Positions 1 to 5,541 of a DNA stretch of 7,686 bases are shown piece by piece. A program made the position numbers and the translations under genes. Positions within the stretch are counted from its first letter, which is position 1; each line of letters opens with the position of its first letter. The DNA comes from CG2-30-68-42 sp037440385. Its GTDB lineage: Bacteria > Pseudomonadota > Gammaproteobacteria > Burkholderiales > Rhodocyclaceae. Below the pieces are notes generated by a model that saw only the letters and a list, made by a program, of their open reading frames with translations, did not search any database and was not told the origin of the DNA. The stretch covers positions 1 to 7,686 of the forward strand of contig JBBIUI010000100.1 in assembly GCA_037440385.1 (NCBI GenBank), written 5' to 3'.

Positions 1-1060
1 GCTCGTCGGTAAACACCGCGAGCGTCGCCTTGACCGTGTCGACGTAATCCTCGGGCAGCGAGCGCGAATCGGTGCGCGGGTAGGTGAGCACCTTGTGCTT
101 TTCGTACAGCGCCTGCGCGAGCCCCAGCGTCGCCTTCGCCGAGAACCCGAATCGCCCGTTCGCTTCCCGCTGCAGGCTCGTCAGATCGAACATCATCGGC
201 GGCGCCTGCGTCGAGGGCTTCGCCTCCTCCTCGACCTTGCCGGGCTTGCCGAGGCACCGGCGCCGGATCTGTGCTGCGCGCTTCTCGTCCCACAGGCGAT
301 CGGCGCGATCGTGCTCGCCGGCGCCGGCGCGATCGAAACGCTCGTCGAACCATTTGCCCTGGTACTCGCCTGCCGCGGCCGCGAAGCTCGCCTGCACTTC
401 CCAATAATCGCGCGGCACGAAGCGCCGGATGCGCTCTTCGCGCTCGACCATGATCGCGAGCGTCGGAGTCTGCACGCGGCCGACGGTGGTCAGATGAAAG
501 CCGCCGGCCTTCGAGTTGAACGCGGTCATCGCGCGCGTGCCGTTGATGCCGATCAGCCAGTCGGATTCCGAACGGCACACGGCCGCCTCGGCCAGCCCGT
601 GCATCTGCGCCTCGTCGCGAAGCCGCGCGAAGCCCTCGCGGATCGATGCAGGGGTCATCGACTGGAGCCATAGCCGCTTGACCGGCTTGGTCGTGCGCAC
701 ATGCTGCACGATGTAGTTGAAGATCAGCTCGCCTTCGCGCCCGGCGTCGCACGCGTTGATCAGGCCGGCGACGTCCTTGCGCCGGATCAGCCGGGCGAGC
801 AGCCGCAGTCTGTCCGCGGTCTTGTCGATCGGCGCGACCGTGAAGTGCGGCGGGATGACCGGCAGGTGCGCGAGCGACCACTTGCCGCGCCTGACCTCGA
901 ACTGCTCCGGCACCGTCAGCTCGAGCAGGTGACCGATCGCCGAGGACAGTACGTAGCGCTCGCTCTCGAAATACGCGTCGTGCCGGGTGAAGCCCCCCAA
1001 CACGCGCGCGATGTCCTGCGCGACGGAAGGCTTTTCGGCGATGATGAGCTGCTTGGTCAT
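1..1060 (-). CDS. topB: DNA topoisomerase III, N-terminal part (runs off left edge)
   Basis: Type IA topoisomerase, which cuts and passes single DNA strands to relax negative supercoils and resolve recombination and replication intermediates. The 353 codons present begin MTKQLIIAEKPSV, the Toprim start with Glu9. Residues 105-111 read DAGREGE, the acidic Toprim metal site, with Gly where E. coli TopB has its second Asp; I recall this variant from other TopB proteins. The active-site stretch is LTYPRTDSR with catalytic Tyr327 and Arg329. 'GINGTRAMTAFNSK' (171-184) and 'TTVGRVQTPT' (191-200) match the proteobacterial TopB form rather than TopA. The start at 1060 is chosen because the family begins immediately before the LIIAEKP strand. 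In-frame ATGs also lie at 1069, 1081 and 1126, and none has a strong ribosome site. The C-terminal half, including the rest of the gate domains and any zinc fingers, lies outside the window. It is downstream of dprA on the same strand. Confidence 0.93.
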   Translation of the reverse strand, partial: MTKQLIIAEKPSVAQDIARVLGGFTRHDAYFESERYVLSSAIGHLLELTVPEQFEVRRGKWSLAHLPVIPPHFTVAPIDKTADRLRLLARLIRRKDVAGLINACDAGREGELIFNYIVQHVRTTKPVKRLWLQSMTPASIREGFARLRDEAQMHGLAEAAVCRSESDWLIGINGTRAMTAFNSKAGGFHLTTVGRVQTPTLAIMVEREERIRRFVPRDYWEVQASFAAAAGEYQGKWFDERFDRAGAGEHDRADRLWDEKRAAQIRRRCLGKPGKVEEEAKPSTQAPPMMFDLTSLQREANGRFGFSAKATLGLAQALYEKHKVLTYPRTDSRSLPEDYVDTVKATLAVFTDE

Positions 1061-1206
1061 CGAATGCATCGTCCCGGTCATGCGCCGCGCGACGGCTTGC
1101 TTCGCGCGCGCGATCTGCTGCGCCATCCAGGCCGTTCCGGCAATGCAAGCCAGTGCTGCTGCCGGTTCATGCCCGAGGACGAGCGCGCGATCATAGAGAA
1201 GAATCC

Positions 1207-1226
1207 CTGCGGCTGGCAAGCCGCAG
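1207..1226 (-). terminator. Possible intrinsic terminator after dprA
   Basis: A perfect 8-bp stem, CTGCGGCT on one side and AGCCGCAG on the other, closes a 4-base loop 5 bases past the dprA stop codon. On the minus strand it is followed by GGATTCTTCTCT, which is pyrimidine-rich but not a clean T-run, so termination may be partial. If it works, it would separate topB expression from the LysM-dprA unit. The stem and loop are seen directly; the function is inferred. Confidence 0.45.
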
Positions 1227-1231
1227 TGCGC

Positions 1232-2308
1232 TCAAGCGAGCCGCTGCACGCGCCCGCCGGGAAGGCTCGCCACCCGACCGGCGAGCTCCAGTTCCAGCAC
1301 GCGCGCGGCAAGCTGCTCGGGCGCGAGTCCGGCGCGCGAGGCAAGCGTGTCCAGATCGCACGGGTCGAAGCCGAGCGCGTCGAGCAGCGGATCCGCGCCG
1401 TCGTGGCCGGCGCCATCCGCAGCGGCGCACGCGCGAGTCAGGTCGAGTTCCTCGAGAATGTCGTTGACATCGTCGACGAGCTTCGCGCCCTGCTTGATCA
1501 GCTTGTGGCAGCCCTTGGACAGCGGCGAATGGATCGAACCGGGGATCGCGAAGACCTCGCGGCCCTGCTCGCCGGCGAGCCGCGCGGTGATCAGCGAGCC
1601 GCTCGCGAGCGCAGCCTCCACCACCAGCACGCCGCGGGCGAGCCCCGAGATGATCCGGTTGCGTCGCGGAAAATTCGCCGGACGCACAGGCGTTCCCAGG
1701 GGGAATTCGCTGACGATCAGGCCGCGCCCGGCGATCTCGTGCGCGAGCGCCTGGTTCGCCGCCGGATAGACGCGGTCGATGCCGGTGCCCGTCACGGCGA
1801 TGGTCGATCCGTCGCCTTCCAGCGCGCCGCGATGCGCGGCCGAATCGATGCCGAGCGCGAGGCCGCTCACCACCGTGAGTCCGGTTTGCGCGAGCGCGCG
1901 CGCGAACTGCGTGGCGTTGCGCAACCCCGCGGGCGTCGCATTGCGGGCACCGACCACGGCCAGCGCCGGGCGCGCGAGCAGCTCGACGCGCCCGCTCGCA
2001 TACAGCAGCGTGGGTGGATCCGGGGTCTGGAGCAGCGCCGGCGGATATTCCGGATCGGCGAGTGCGACGAGGCGGTTTCCCGGCTGCGCGGCCCAGGCGA
2101 GCGCGGCTTCGACGGCCTGCGCCGAACGATCCGACGCGAGCTGCTCGGCAGCCGCGCGCGGCACGATGCGCGAAAGCTCGCAGACCGACGCGGCGAAGAC
2201 GTTCGCCGGAAGCCCGAACGCCTCGAGCAGCGCGCGCTGGCTCTCACCGCCGACGCCCGGCGAGAGCGTCAGCCGCAACCACGGTGCCCGTTCGGCAGCA
2301 TCGAGCAC
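1232..2308 (-). CDS. dprA: DNA-processing protein DprA (Smf)
   Basis: Cytoplasmic protein that binds incoming single-stranded DNA during natural transformation, protects it and loads RecA. The product is 358 aa, normal for the family. An N-terminal SAM-like helical region (about 1-75) precedes the Rossmann-type DprA core (about 85-285). Core motifs seen are VVGARNAT (118-125), SGLALGIDSAAHRGALE (148-164), GIDRVYPAAN (176-185), FPRRNRIISGL (213-223), SGSLITARLA (236-245) and REVFAIPGSI (250-259). A C-terminal winged-helix-like segment (about 305-352) follows an Ala/Asp-rich linker. The start is GTG; the next in-frame codon upstream that matters is the TAG stop of the LysM gene four codons earlier, so no longer start is possible. 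It lies 9 bp behind the LysM gene, so the two are probably co-transcribed. Its presence suggests, but does not prove, natural competence. Confidence 0.95.
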   Translation of the reverse strand: MLDAAERAPWLRLTLSPGVGGESQRALLEAFGLPANVFAASVCELSRIVPRAAAEQLASDRSAQAVEAALAWAAQPGNRLVALADPEYPPALLQTPDPPTLLYASGRVELLARPALAVVGARNATPAGLRNATQFARALAQTGLTVVSGLALGIDSAAHRGALEGDGSTIAVTGTGIDRVYPAANQALAHEIAGRGLIVSEFPLGTPVRPANFPRRNRIISGLARGVLVVEAALASGSLITARLAGEQGREVFAIPGSIHSPLSKGCHKLIKQGAKLVDDVNDILEELDLTRACAAADGAGHDGADPLLDALGFDPCDLDTLASRAGLAPEQLAARVLELELAGRVASLPGGRVQRLA

Positions 2309-2317
2309 CGCACCGGC

Positions 2318-3346
2318 CTACGGTTTGGTGAGCGCGTCGTTCGGGTGTACGGGCCGCGAGGCGTCCATGACGAGCGCGTAGGACAGCCGCTCGAAGGTGC
2401 GGAATACGAAGACCAGCCCGTAGCGCTCGCGCGGCAGCCGATGGATCTCGGTGCCCTTGTCGTCCTTGTAGGTGACGTCCTGCTCGCCGCGGTGCAGCGC
2501 CAGCACGTGCCCGACCTCGATGCCGTCGCGCCGTCCGCGGTTGATGCTGACGACGTAGTTGCGGCCGGTCTCGCCGACATTCGTGCCGGTATAGATCGCG
2601 ACGACGCGCCCATCGACCGCCGCGTCCGGAGCATGCGGAACGTAGCTCACGGTCGCCGGCCGCAGCGCCGCGACCAGGCGGTCGCCGCGGCCGATCTCCT
2701 GTCGTGCAGACGTGATCTCCAGCGTCGCCGGCTCGCCTTCGCGCACGACGCGTGCGGTGCCCAGATAGAACGCCTCGTAGCCGAGCACTTCCTTGGTTTG
2801 CGGATCGAGCAGCGGCGTCGCCGGCCGATAGACCTGCCAGTCGCGCGCCGCCTGTCTGATGCCACTGACATAGGCGGTGTTGCCCTCGCCGAGATATAAC
2901 CGGCCCTCCTGCGTCGCGACGATCTTCGGCGCCGCATCGAGACCATCGGCTTCGACGATGAGCGGTTCGGACAGGAAGGGCTCGATCGCCTGCGGCGAGA
3001 TGCTGGGGATGGGTTCGGCGCTCGGTTCCGAATAGATCTTCGGCTCCAGCTTGACCGGGCTGCCCAGCCGCAGGCGCGGATCGCCCGTGCTGGCGTCCAG
3101 GATCACGACCTGGCCGGGGTAGATGCGGTGCGGATTGCGGATCTGCTCGCGGTTCAGCCGCCAGATCTGCGGCCAGCGCCACGGATCCTGCATGAACTTT
3201 CCGGCGATGCCCCACAGCGTGTCGCCACGCTGTACGGTGTAACGATCCGGTGCGTTCGCGGCGAGCCGTATCGGTTCGACGGCCTGCGCCATGGCACAGG
3301 CGCTTGAGAAACCCAGGATCAGCGCAGATATAATGCGGGCGATCAT
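2318..3346 (-). CDS. Secreted LysM-domain peptidoglycan-binding protein
   Basis: Protein of 342 aa that probably binds peptidoglycan from the periplasmic side. An N-terminal signal peptide is clear: charged MIAR, a hydrophobic core, then a likely signal-peptidase I site after AMA (residue 20). The upstream Cys17 does not sit in a proper lipobox. A LysM domain occupies about 35-83, with YTVQRGDTLWGIAGKF at its start and IYPGQVVIL at its end. The remaining 250 residues are a mixed region ending DASRPVHPNDALTKP and have no catalytic motif that I recognise. Proteins of this layout commonly sit immediately upstream of dprA in betaproteobacteria, which supports the family call, but their exact role is not established to my knowledge. 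The start is supported by an AGGA ribosome site 6 bases upstream. It is the first gene of the leftward unit, divergent from def. Confidence 0.88.
   Translation of the reverse strand: MIARIISALILGFSSACAMAQAVEPIRLAANAPDRYTVQRGDTLWGIAGKFMQDPWRWPQIWRLNREQIRNPHRIYPGQVVILDASTGDPRLRLGSPVKLEPKIYSEPSAEPIPSISPQAIEPFLSEPLIVEADGLDAAPKIVATQEGRLYLGEGNTAYVSGIRQAARDWQVYRPATPLLDPQTKEVLGYEAFYLGTARVVREGEPATLEITSARQEIGRGDRLVAALRPATVSYVPHAPDAAVDGRVVAIYTGTNVGETGRNYVVSINRGRRDGIEVGHVLALHRGEQDVTYKDDKGTEIHRLPRERYGLVFVFRTFERLSYALVMDASRPVHPNDALTKP
3304..3334 (+). promoter_or_regulatory. Candidate sigma-70 promoter for def-fmt, inside the LysM gene
   Basis: TTGAGA (3304-3309) and a perfect TATAAT (3329-3334) are separated by 19 bases and point rightward to def. 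A consensus -10 box is rare by chance in sequence this GC-rich. It lies within the signal-peptide codons of the oppositely oriented LysM gene, so a transcript would start near 3341, have a leader of about 170 nt and be antisense to the LysM start. The spacer is 2 bases longer than ideal. Activity is inferred. Confidence 0.4.
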
Positions 3347-3350
3347 ACGG

Positions 3351-3357
3351 TCCTCGC
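3351..3357 (-). promoter_or_regulatory. Ribosome binding site of the LysM gene
   Basis: On the minus strand GCGAGGA precedes the ATG at 3346 with normal spacing. It fixes the LysM start at the codon that begins the signal peptide. Confidence 0.6.
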
Positions 3358-3426
3358 TAGCGGTTCTGACAGCGGTTTCGGCCTCGTGTCCGGCGCGCGG
3401 GAATCACGGGCGCATGACGGGGTCGA

Positions 3427-3435
3427 AGTGTAGCA
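3427..3435 (-). promoter_or_regulatory. Candidate extended -10 promoter for LysM-dprA
   Basis: On the minus strand TGCTACACT is an extended -10 box (TG-N-TACACT, 4 of 6 core matches plus the TG). It lies about 80 bases upstream of the LysM start codon, in the divergent spacer. No good -35 box is seen 16-18 bases upstream (TGTTCC at best), which is tolerated at extended -10 promoters. This is the best leftward candidate in the spacer, but it is not certain. Confidence 0.35.
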
Positions 3436-3512
3436 CTGTGGCAGGCGCGCGGAACATCTTCGGAATTGCGTGAGATTGTGCGCGTAATTATCTAAATCGG
3501 CAAGCTTTTCAG

Positions 3513-4016
3513 ATGGCCCTGTTGCCCATTCTGCGGTACCCCGACCCGCGCCTGCGCAAGGTGGCCGCGCCGATCGAGCGCGTCGATGACGCCGTGCGCG
3601 GGCTGGCGGCGGACATGGCCGAGACGATGTATGCGGCACCGGGAATCGGCCTGGCCGCGACTCAGGTCGACGTGCATCGGCAGCTCGTCGTCATCGACGC
3701 GAGCGAGGACCGCAGCCAGTTGCTGACGCTGATCAACCCGCGCATCCTGTCGGCCGAGGGCGAACAGACCGGCGAGGAAGGCTGCCTGTCGGTGCCCGGC
3801 ATCTATGACAAAGTCGTACGCTTCGAACGCGTCACGGTCGAGGCGCTCGATTTGCGCGGCGAACGGTTCGAGTTCGATGCGCACGGCGTGCTCGCGGTAT
3901 GCATCCAGCACGAGATCGATCACCTGCACGGCAAGGTGTTCGTCGAATACCTCTCGCGCCTGAAGCAGACCCGGATCCGGCTGAAGCTGGCGAAGCAGGC
4001 GCGCATCACCGCCTGA
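3513..4016 (+). CDS. def: Peptide deformylase
   Basis: Metallohydrolase that removes the formyl group from the N-terminal methionine of new proteins at the ribosome. The 167-aa length is typical. All three family motifs are present: GIGLAATQ (44-51, with Gln51), EEGCLSVPG (88-96, with metal ligand Cys91) and QHEIDHLHG (132-140, with His133, His137 and catalytic Glu134). The start MALLPILRYPDPRL matches the family's N-terminus exactly, so the ATG at 3513 is firm even though no clear Shine-Dalgarno sequence precedes it (upstream bases CAAGCTTTTCAG). The gene is followed after 19 bp by fmt, the usual partner, so translation-initiation formylation and deformylation are encoded together. Confidence 0.97.
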   Translation: MALLPILRYPDPRLRKVAAPIERVDDAVRGLAADMAETMYAAPGIGLAATQVDVHRQLVVIDASEDRSQLLTLINPRILSAEGEQTGEEGCLSVPGIYDKVVRFERVTVEALDLRGERFEFDAHGVLAVCIQHEIDHLHGKVFVEYLSRLKQTRIRLKLAKQARITA

Positions 4017-4035
4017 TTCCGGTCACCGGCCGCCG

Positions 4036-4971
4036 ATGCGCGTCGCCCTTGCCGGCACACCCGAGTTCGCTGCGTGCGCGTTCGCGGCGATCCACGCGGC
4101 GGGCCAGCGGATCGTGCTGGTGCTCACGCAGCCGGACCGGCCGGCCGGACGCGGTCTCGCGCCGCAGGCGTCCCCGGTCAAGCGGTTCGCGCTCGATCAC
4201 GGGCACGACCTGTACCAGAGCGCGTCGCTCAAGCAGCCGGAAGCCTGTGCGCGGATCCGCGCGGCGAACCCGGATGTCATGGTGGTCGCGGCCTACGGCC
4301 TGATCCTTCCCGCCGCCGTGCTGGCGATCCCTCGCCACGGCTGCATCAACATCCACGCCTCGCTGCTGCCGCGCTGGCGCGGCGCGGCGCCGATCCAGCG
4401 CGCGCTGCTCGCAGGCGATGCGCGCTCCGGGATCACGCTGATGCAGATGGACGAGGGATTGGACACCGGGCCCGTGCTCGCGCGTGCGCCGGTGGAGATC
4501 GGCGCGCGGGAGACGGGCGGAAGCCTGCACGATCGTCTCGCGGCGCTCGGCGCGCGCGAGATCGTCGCGGCGCTCGCCCGGCTCGAGCAAGGTCCGCTGC
4601 CCGCCGTCGCGCAACCGGCCGAGGGCGCGAGCTACGCCGCCAAGATCGCGCCGGGAGAGACGTGGCTCGACTGGCGAAGGAGCGCGACCGAGCTCGACCG
4701 CGCGGTACGCGCGTTCGACCCGCTGCCCGGTGCCCGGGCGCGGCTGGGCGAGACGCTGCTCAAGATCCGGGCCGCGCAGCCCGAACCGGGCGGCGACGGC
4801 GAGCCGGGCAGGGTGCTGCATCGCGGCGCAGACGGGATCCTCGTCGCGTGCGGCAGCGGCGCCTTGCGCATTACGCAGGTGCAGCGCGCGGGCGGCCGGC
4901 GATTGCCGGTCGCCGATTTCCTCGCCGGGTTTGCGATCGCCGAAGGCGAACGGTTCGAGCTTGCGGGCTGA
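4036..4971 (+). CDS. fmt: Methionyl-tRNA formyltransferase
   Basis: Cytoplasmic enzyme that transfers a formyl group from 10-formyltetrahydrofolate to initiator methionyl-tRNA. The 311-aa length is as expected. The N-terminal formyltransferase domain (about 1-185) starts MRVALAGTPEFA and contains HASLLPRWRGAAPIQ (107-121), the folate-binding and catalytic signature. Catalytic Asn105, His107 and Asp143 (in MDEGLDTGPVL) are all present. The C-terminal OB-fold-like domain begins near 205, with YAAKIAPGETWLDW and 'AFDPLPGA', and contacts the tRNA. The start is the first ATG after the def stop. There is no strong ribosome site, so translational coupling to def across the 19-bp gap is possible. No terminator is visible directly after the stop codon. 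Confidence 0.97.
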   Translation: MRVALAGTPEFAACAFAAIHAAGQRIVLVLTQPDRPAGRGLAPQASPVKRFALDHGHDLYQSASLKQPEACARIRAANPDVMVVAAYGLILPAAVLAIPRHGCINIHASLLPRWRGAAPIQRALLAGDARSGITLMQMDEGLDTGPVLARAPVEIGARETGGSLHDRLAALGAREIVAALARLEQGPLPAVAQPAEGASYAAKIAPGETWLDWRRSATELDRAVRAFDPLPGARARLGETLLKIRAAQPEPGGDGEPGRVLHRGADGILVACGSGALRITQVQRAGGRRLPVADFLAGFAIAEGERFELAG

Positions 4972-5099
4972 TCCGGAGAGAGCCGGAGACCGCCGGACGA
5001 GCGGTCATCGCGAGCCCCACCTTCCGCGCGCCCGAGCTGCACAGGGAACACGAGAGGCATCATGCGCCGGGTTGCACGATGCCGCTCGAAGCTCCCCTG

Positions 5100-5120
5100 T
5101 CCTTGCAAGGCGCGCAGCGA
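5100..5120 (+). repeat. Degenerate left-end fragment of the palindromic repeat
   Basis: The 21 bases from 5100 match the left end of the element at 5130-5150 at 17 of 21 positions (TCCTTGCAAGG... against TCATTGCGAGG...). It also contains the perfect 10-base palindrome CCTTGCAAGG. It is probably a decayed older copy or half-copy. Confidence 0.45.
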
Positions 5121-5128
5121 CTTGTCCC

Positions 5129-5237
5129 GTCATTGCGAGGAGCGCAGCGGCGAAGCGATCCGGTCGTGGAGTGGCGAGCGGACGCAACGCGCTTCGCGCG
5201 AGATTGCTTCGTCGGCCTTCGGCCTTCTCGCAATGAC
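5129..5237. repeat. Palindromic REP/MITE-like element ('GTCATTGCGAG' type)
   Basis: A 109-bp element with perfect 11-bp terminal inverted repeats: GTCATTGCGAG at 5129-5139 and CTCGCAATGAC at 5227-5237. A second inner pair, GAAGCGATC (5152-5160) against GATTGCTTC (5202-5210), pairs at 8 of 9 positions. The right arm also holds a small GGCC-TTC-GGCC hairpin. The whole unit could fold into a long imperfect hairpin. Repeats with ends of this kind (TCATTGCGAG...GAAGCAATC) are known, from general knowledge, as dispersed non-coding elements in many bacterial genomes. No transposase lies nearby, so any movement would have to be driven from elsewhere. It may also affect fmt mRNA 3' end stability. Confidence 0.75.
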
Positions 5238-5248
5238 TGGGTATCGGG

Positions 5249-5278
5249 GCTTCGTCGGCCTTCGGTCGCCTCGCAATG
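5249..5278 (-). repeat. Second right-arm half-copy of the palindromic repeat
   Basis: GCTTCGTCGGCCTTCGG at 5249-5265 exactly repeats 17 bases of the right arm at 5206-5222, 43 bases further on. It continues to CTCGCAATG (5270-5278), matching the arm's outer end. No matching left arm follows, so this is a solo half-element, from a duplication or a nested or decayed insertion. Confidence 0.65.
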
Positions 5279-5447
5279 GAGGAGAAGGGATTCGTTCGGC
5301 GTTTTCCCCGGCGTCGGTCGGCGCACGCCAGCGCGGCACCATGCGTGCGCACGCCGCACGAGCCAGAGGCCTTACCCTTTCGGCGCGAACCCCGAGGCGG
5401 CGCAACGCGGTGGCCCGCGCATGGCTAGGCCCGAAGGGCCGCCAAAC

Positions 5448-5483
5448 GGATGATCCGGGTTGACAATGGATGATCCGGGTTGA
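5448..5483 (+). repeat. Two direct copies of a 16-bp box upstream of htpX
   Basis: GGATGATCCGGGTTGA occurs at 5448-5463 and again, identically, at 5468-5483, a 20-bp period (about two helical turns). The first copy ends in a consensus TTGACA (5460-5465) and the second in TTGAAT (5480-5485), so each copy carries a -35-like sequence. The even helical spacing would put a bound regulator on the same face of the DNA. Alternatively this is a simple small duplication. Confidence 0.7.
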
Positions 5484-5509
5484 ATCTTCGCGCCGTGCCA
5501 CCATCTAAT
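5479..5509 (+). promoter_or_regulatory. Candidate heat-shock (sigma-32) and sigma-70 promoter for htpX
   Basis: GTTGAA (5479-5484) and CACCATCT (5499-5506) are 14 bases apart. They resemble the RpoH consensus CTTGAA and CCCCATNT with one mismatch each and correct spacing. The overlapping pair TTGAAT (5480-5485) and TCTAAT (5504-5509), 18 bases apart, is a reasonable sigma-70 promoter. htpX is a known sigma-32 target in E. coli, which makes the heat-shock reading attractive. Use of either promoter is inferred. Confidence 0.5.
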
Positions 5510-5526
5510 CGGCGGCAATCCACACT

Positions 5527-5532
5527 GGAGGA
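5527..5532 (+). promoter_or_regulatory. Ribosome binding site of htpX
   Basis: GGAGGA stands 9 bases before the ATG at 5542, the strongest Shine-Dalgarno sequence on the plus strand of the window. It fixes the htpX start. Confidence 0.8.
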
Positions 5533-5541
5533 TACGGATCC

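Larger units (their letters stand above)
4972..5541. other. 570-bp non-coding spacer between fmt and htpX
   Basis: No gene is supported here. Open frames run through it but show no recognisable domains and no ribosome site. The first 130 bases after fmt hold nothing I can name. Then come a degenerate repeat fragment, a palindromic element, another half-copy, an unassigned GC-rich stretch (about 5280-5440) with a short GGCCC-GAA-GGGCC hairpin at 5428-5440, and finally a duplicated box and promoter signals for htpX. It looks like a site where a small repeat element has inserted and decayed between two genes that, as I recall, are often close together in related bacteria. Confidence 0.7.

Noticed and set aside
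1078..1194. Small minus-strand frame between dprA and topB (starting near 1194, stop overlapping a topB ATG)
   Set aside because: The ATGA overlap looks like coupling, but there is no ribosome site, no recognised domain and the residues are the Arg/Ser mix typical of GC-rich noise.
701..2899. A 732-codon plus-strand open frame antisense to topB, dprA and the LysM gene
   Set aside because: It lies opposite three clearly recognisable genes. Its Arg-, Glu- and Ala-rich translation has no domains and is the usual third-position GC shadow in GC-rich DNA.
4972..5128. Intrinsic terminator right after fmt
   Set aside because: No stable stem followed by a T-run could be found; only CCGG-rich fragments are seen.
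5129..5278. CRISPR array or integron attachment site
   Set aside because: The repeats are inverted arms of different lengths, not regularly spaced direct repeats, and no cas or integrase gene is present.
4074..5453. A 459-codon plus-strand frame overlapping fmt and the repeat-rich spacer
   Set aside because: The translation is Arg/Ala-rich in the fmt overlap and runs through the palindromic repeat; fmt in another frame explains the sequence, and there is no ribosome site or domain.
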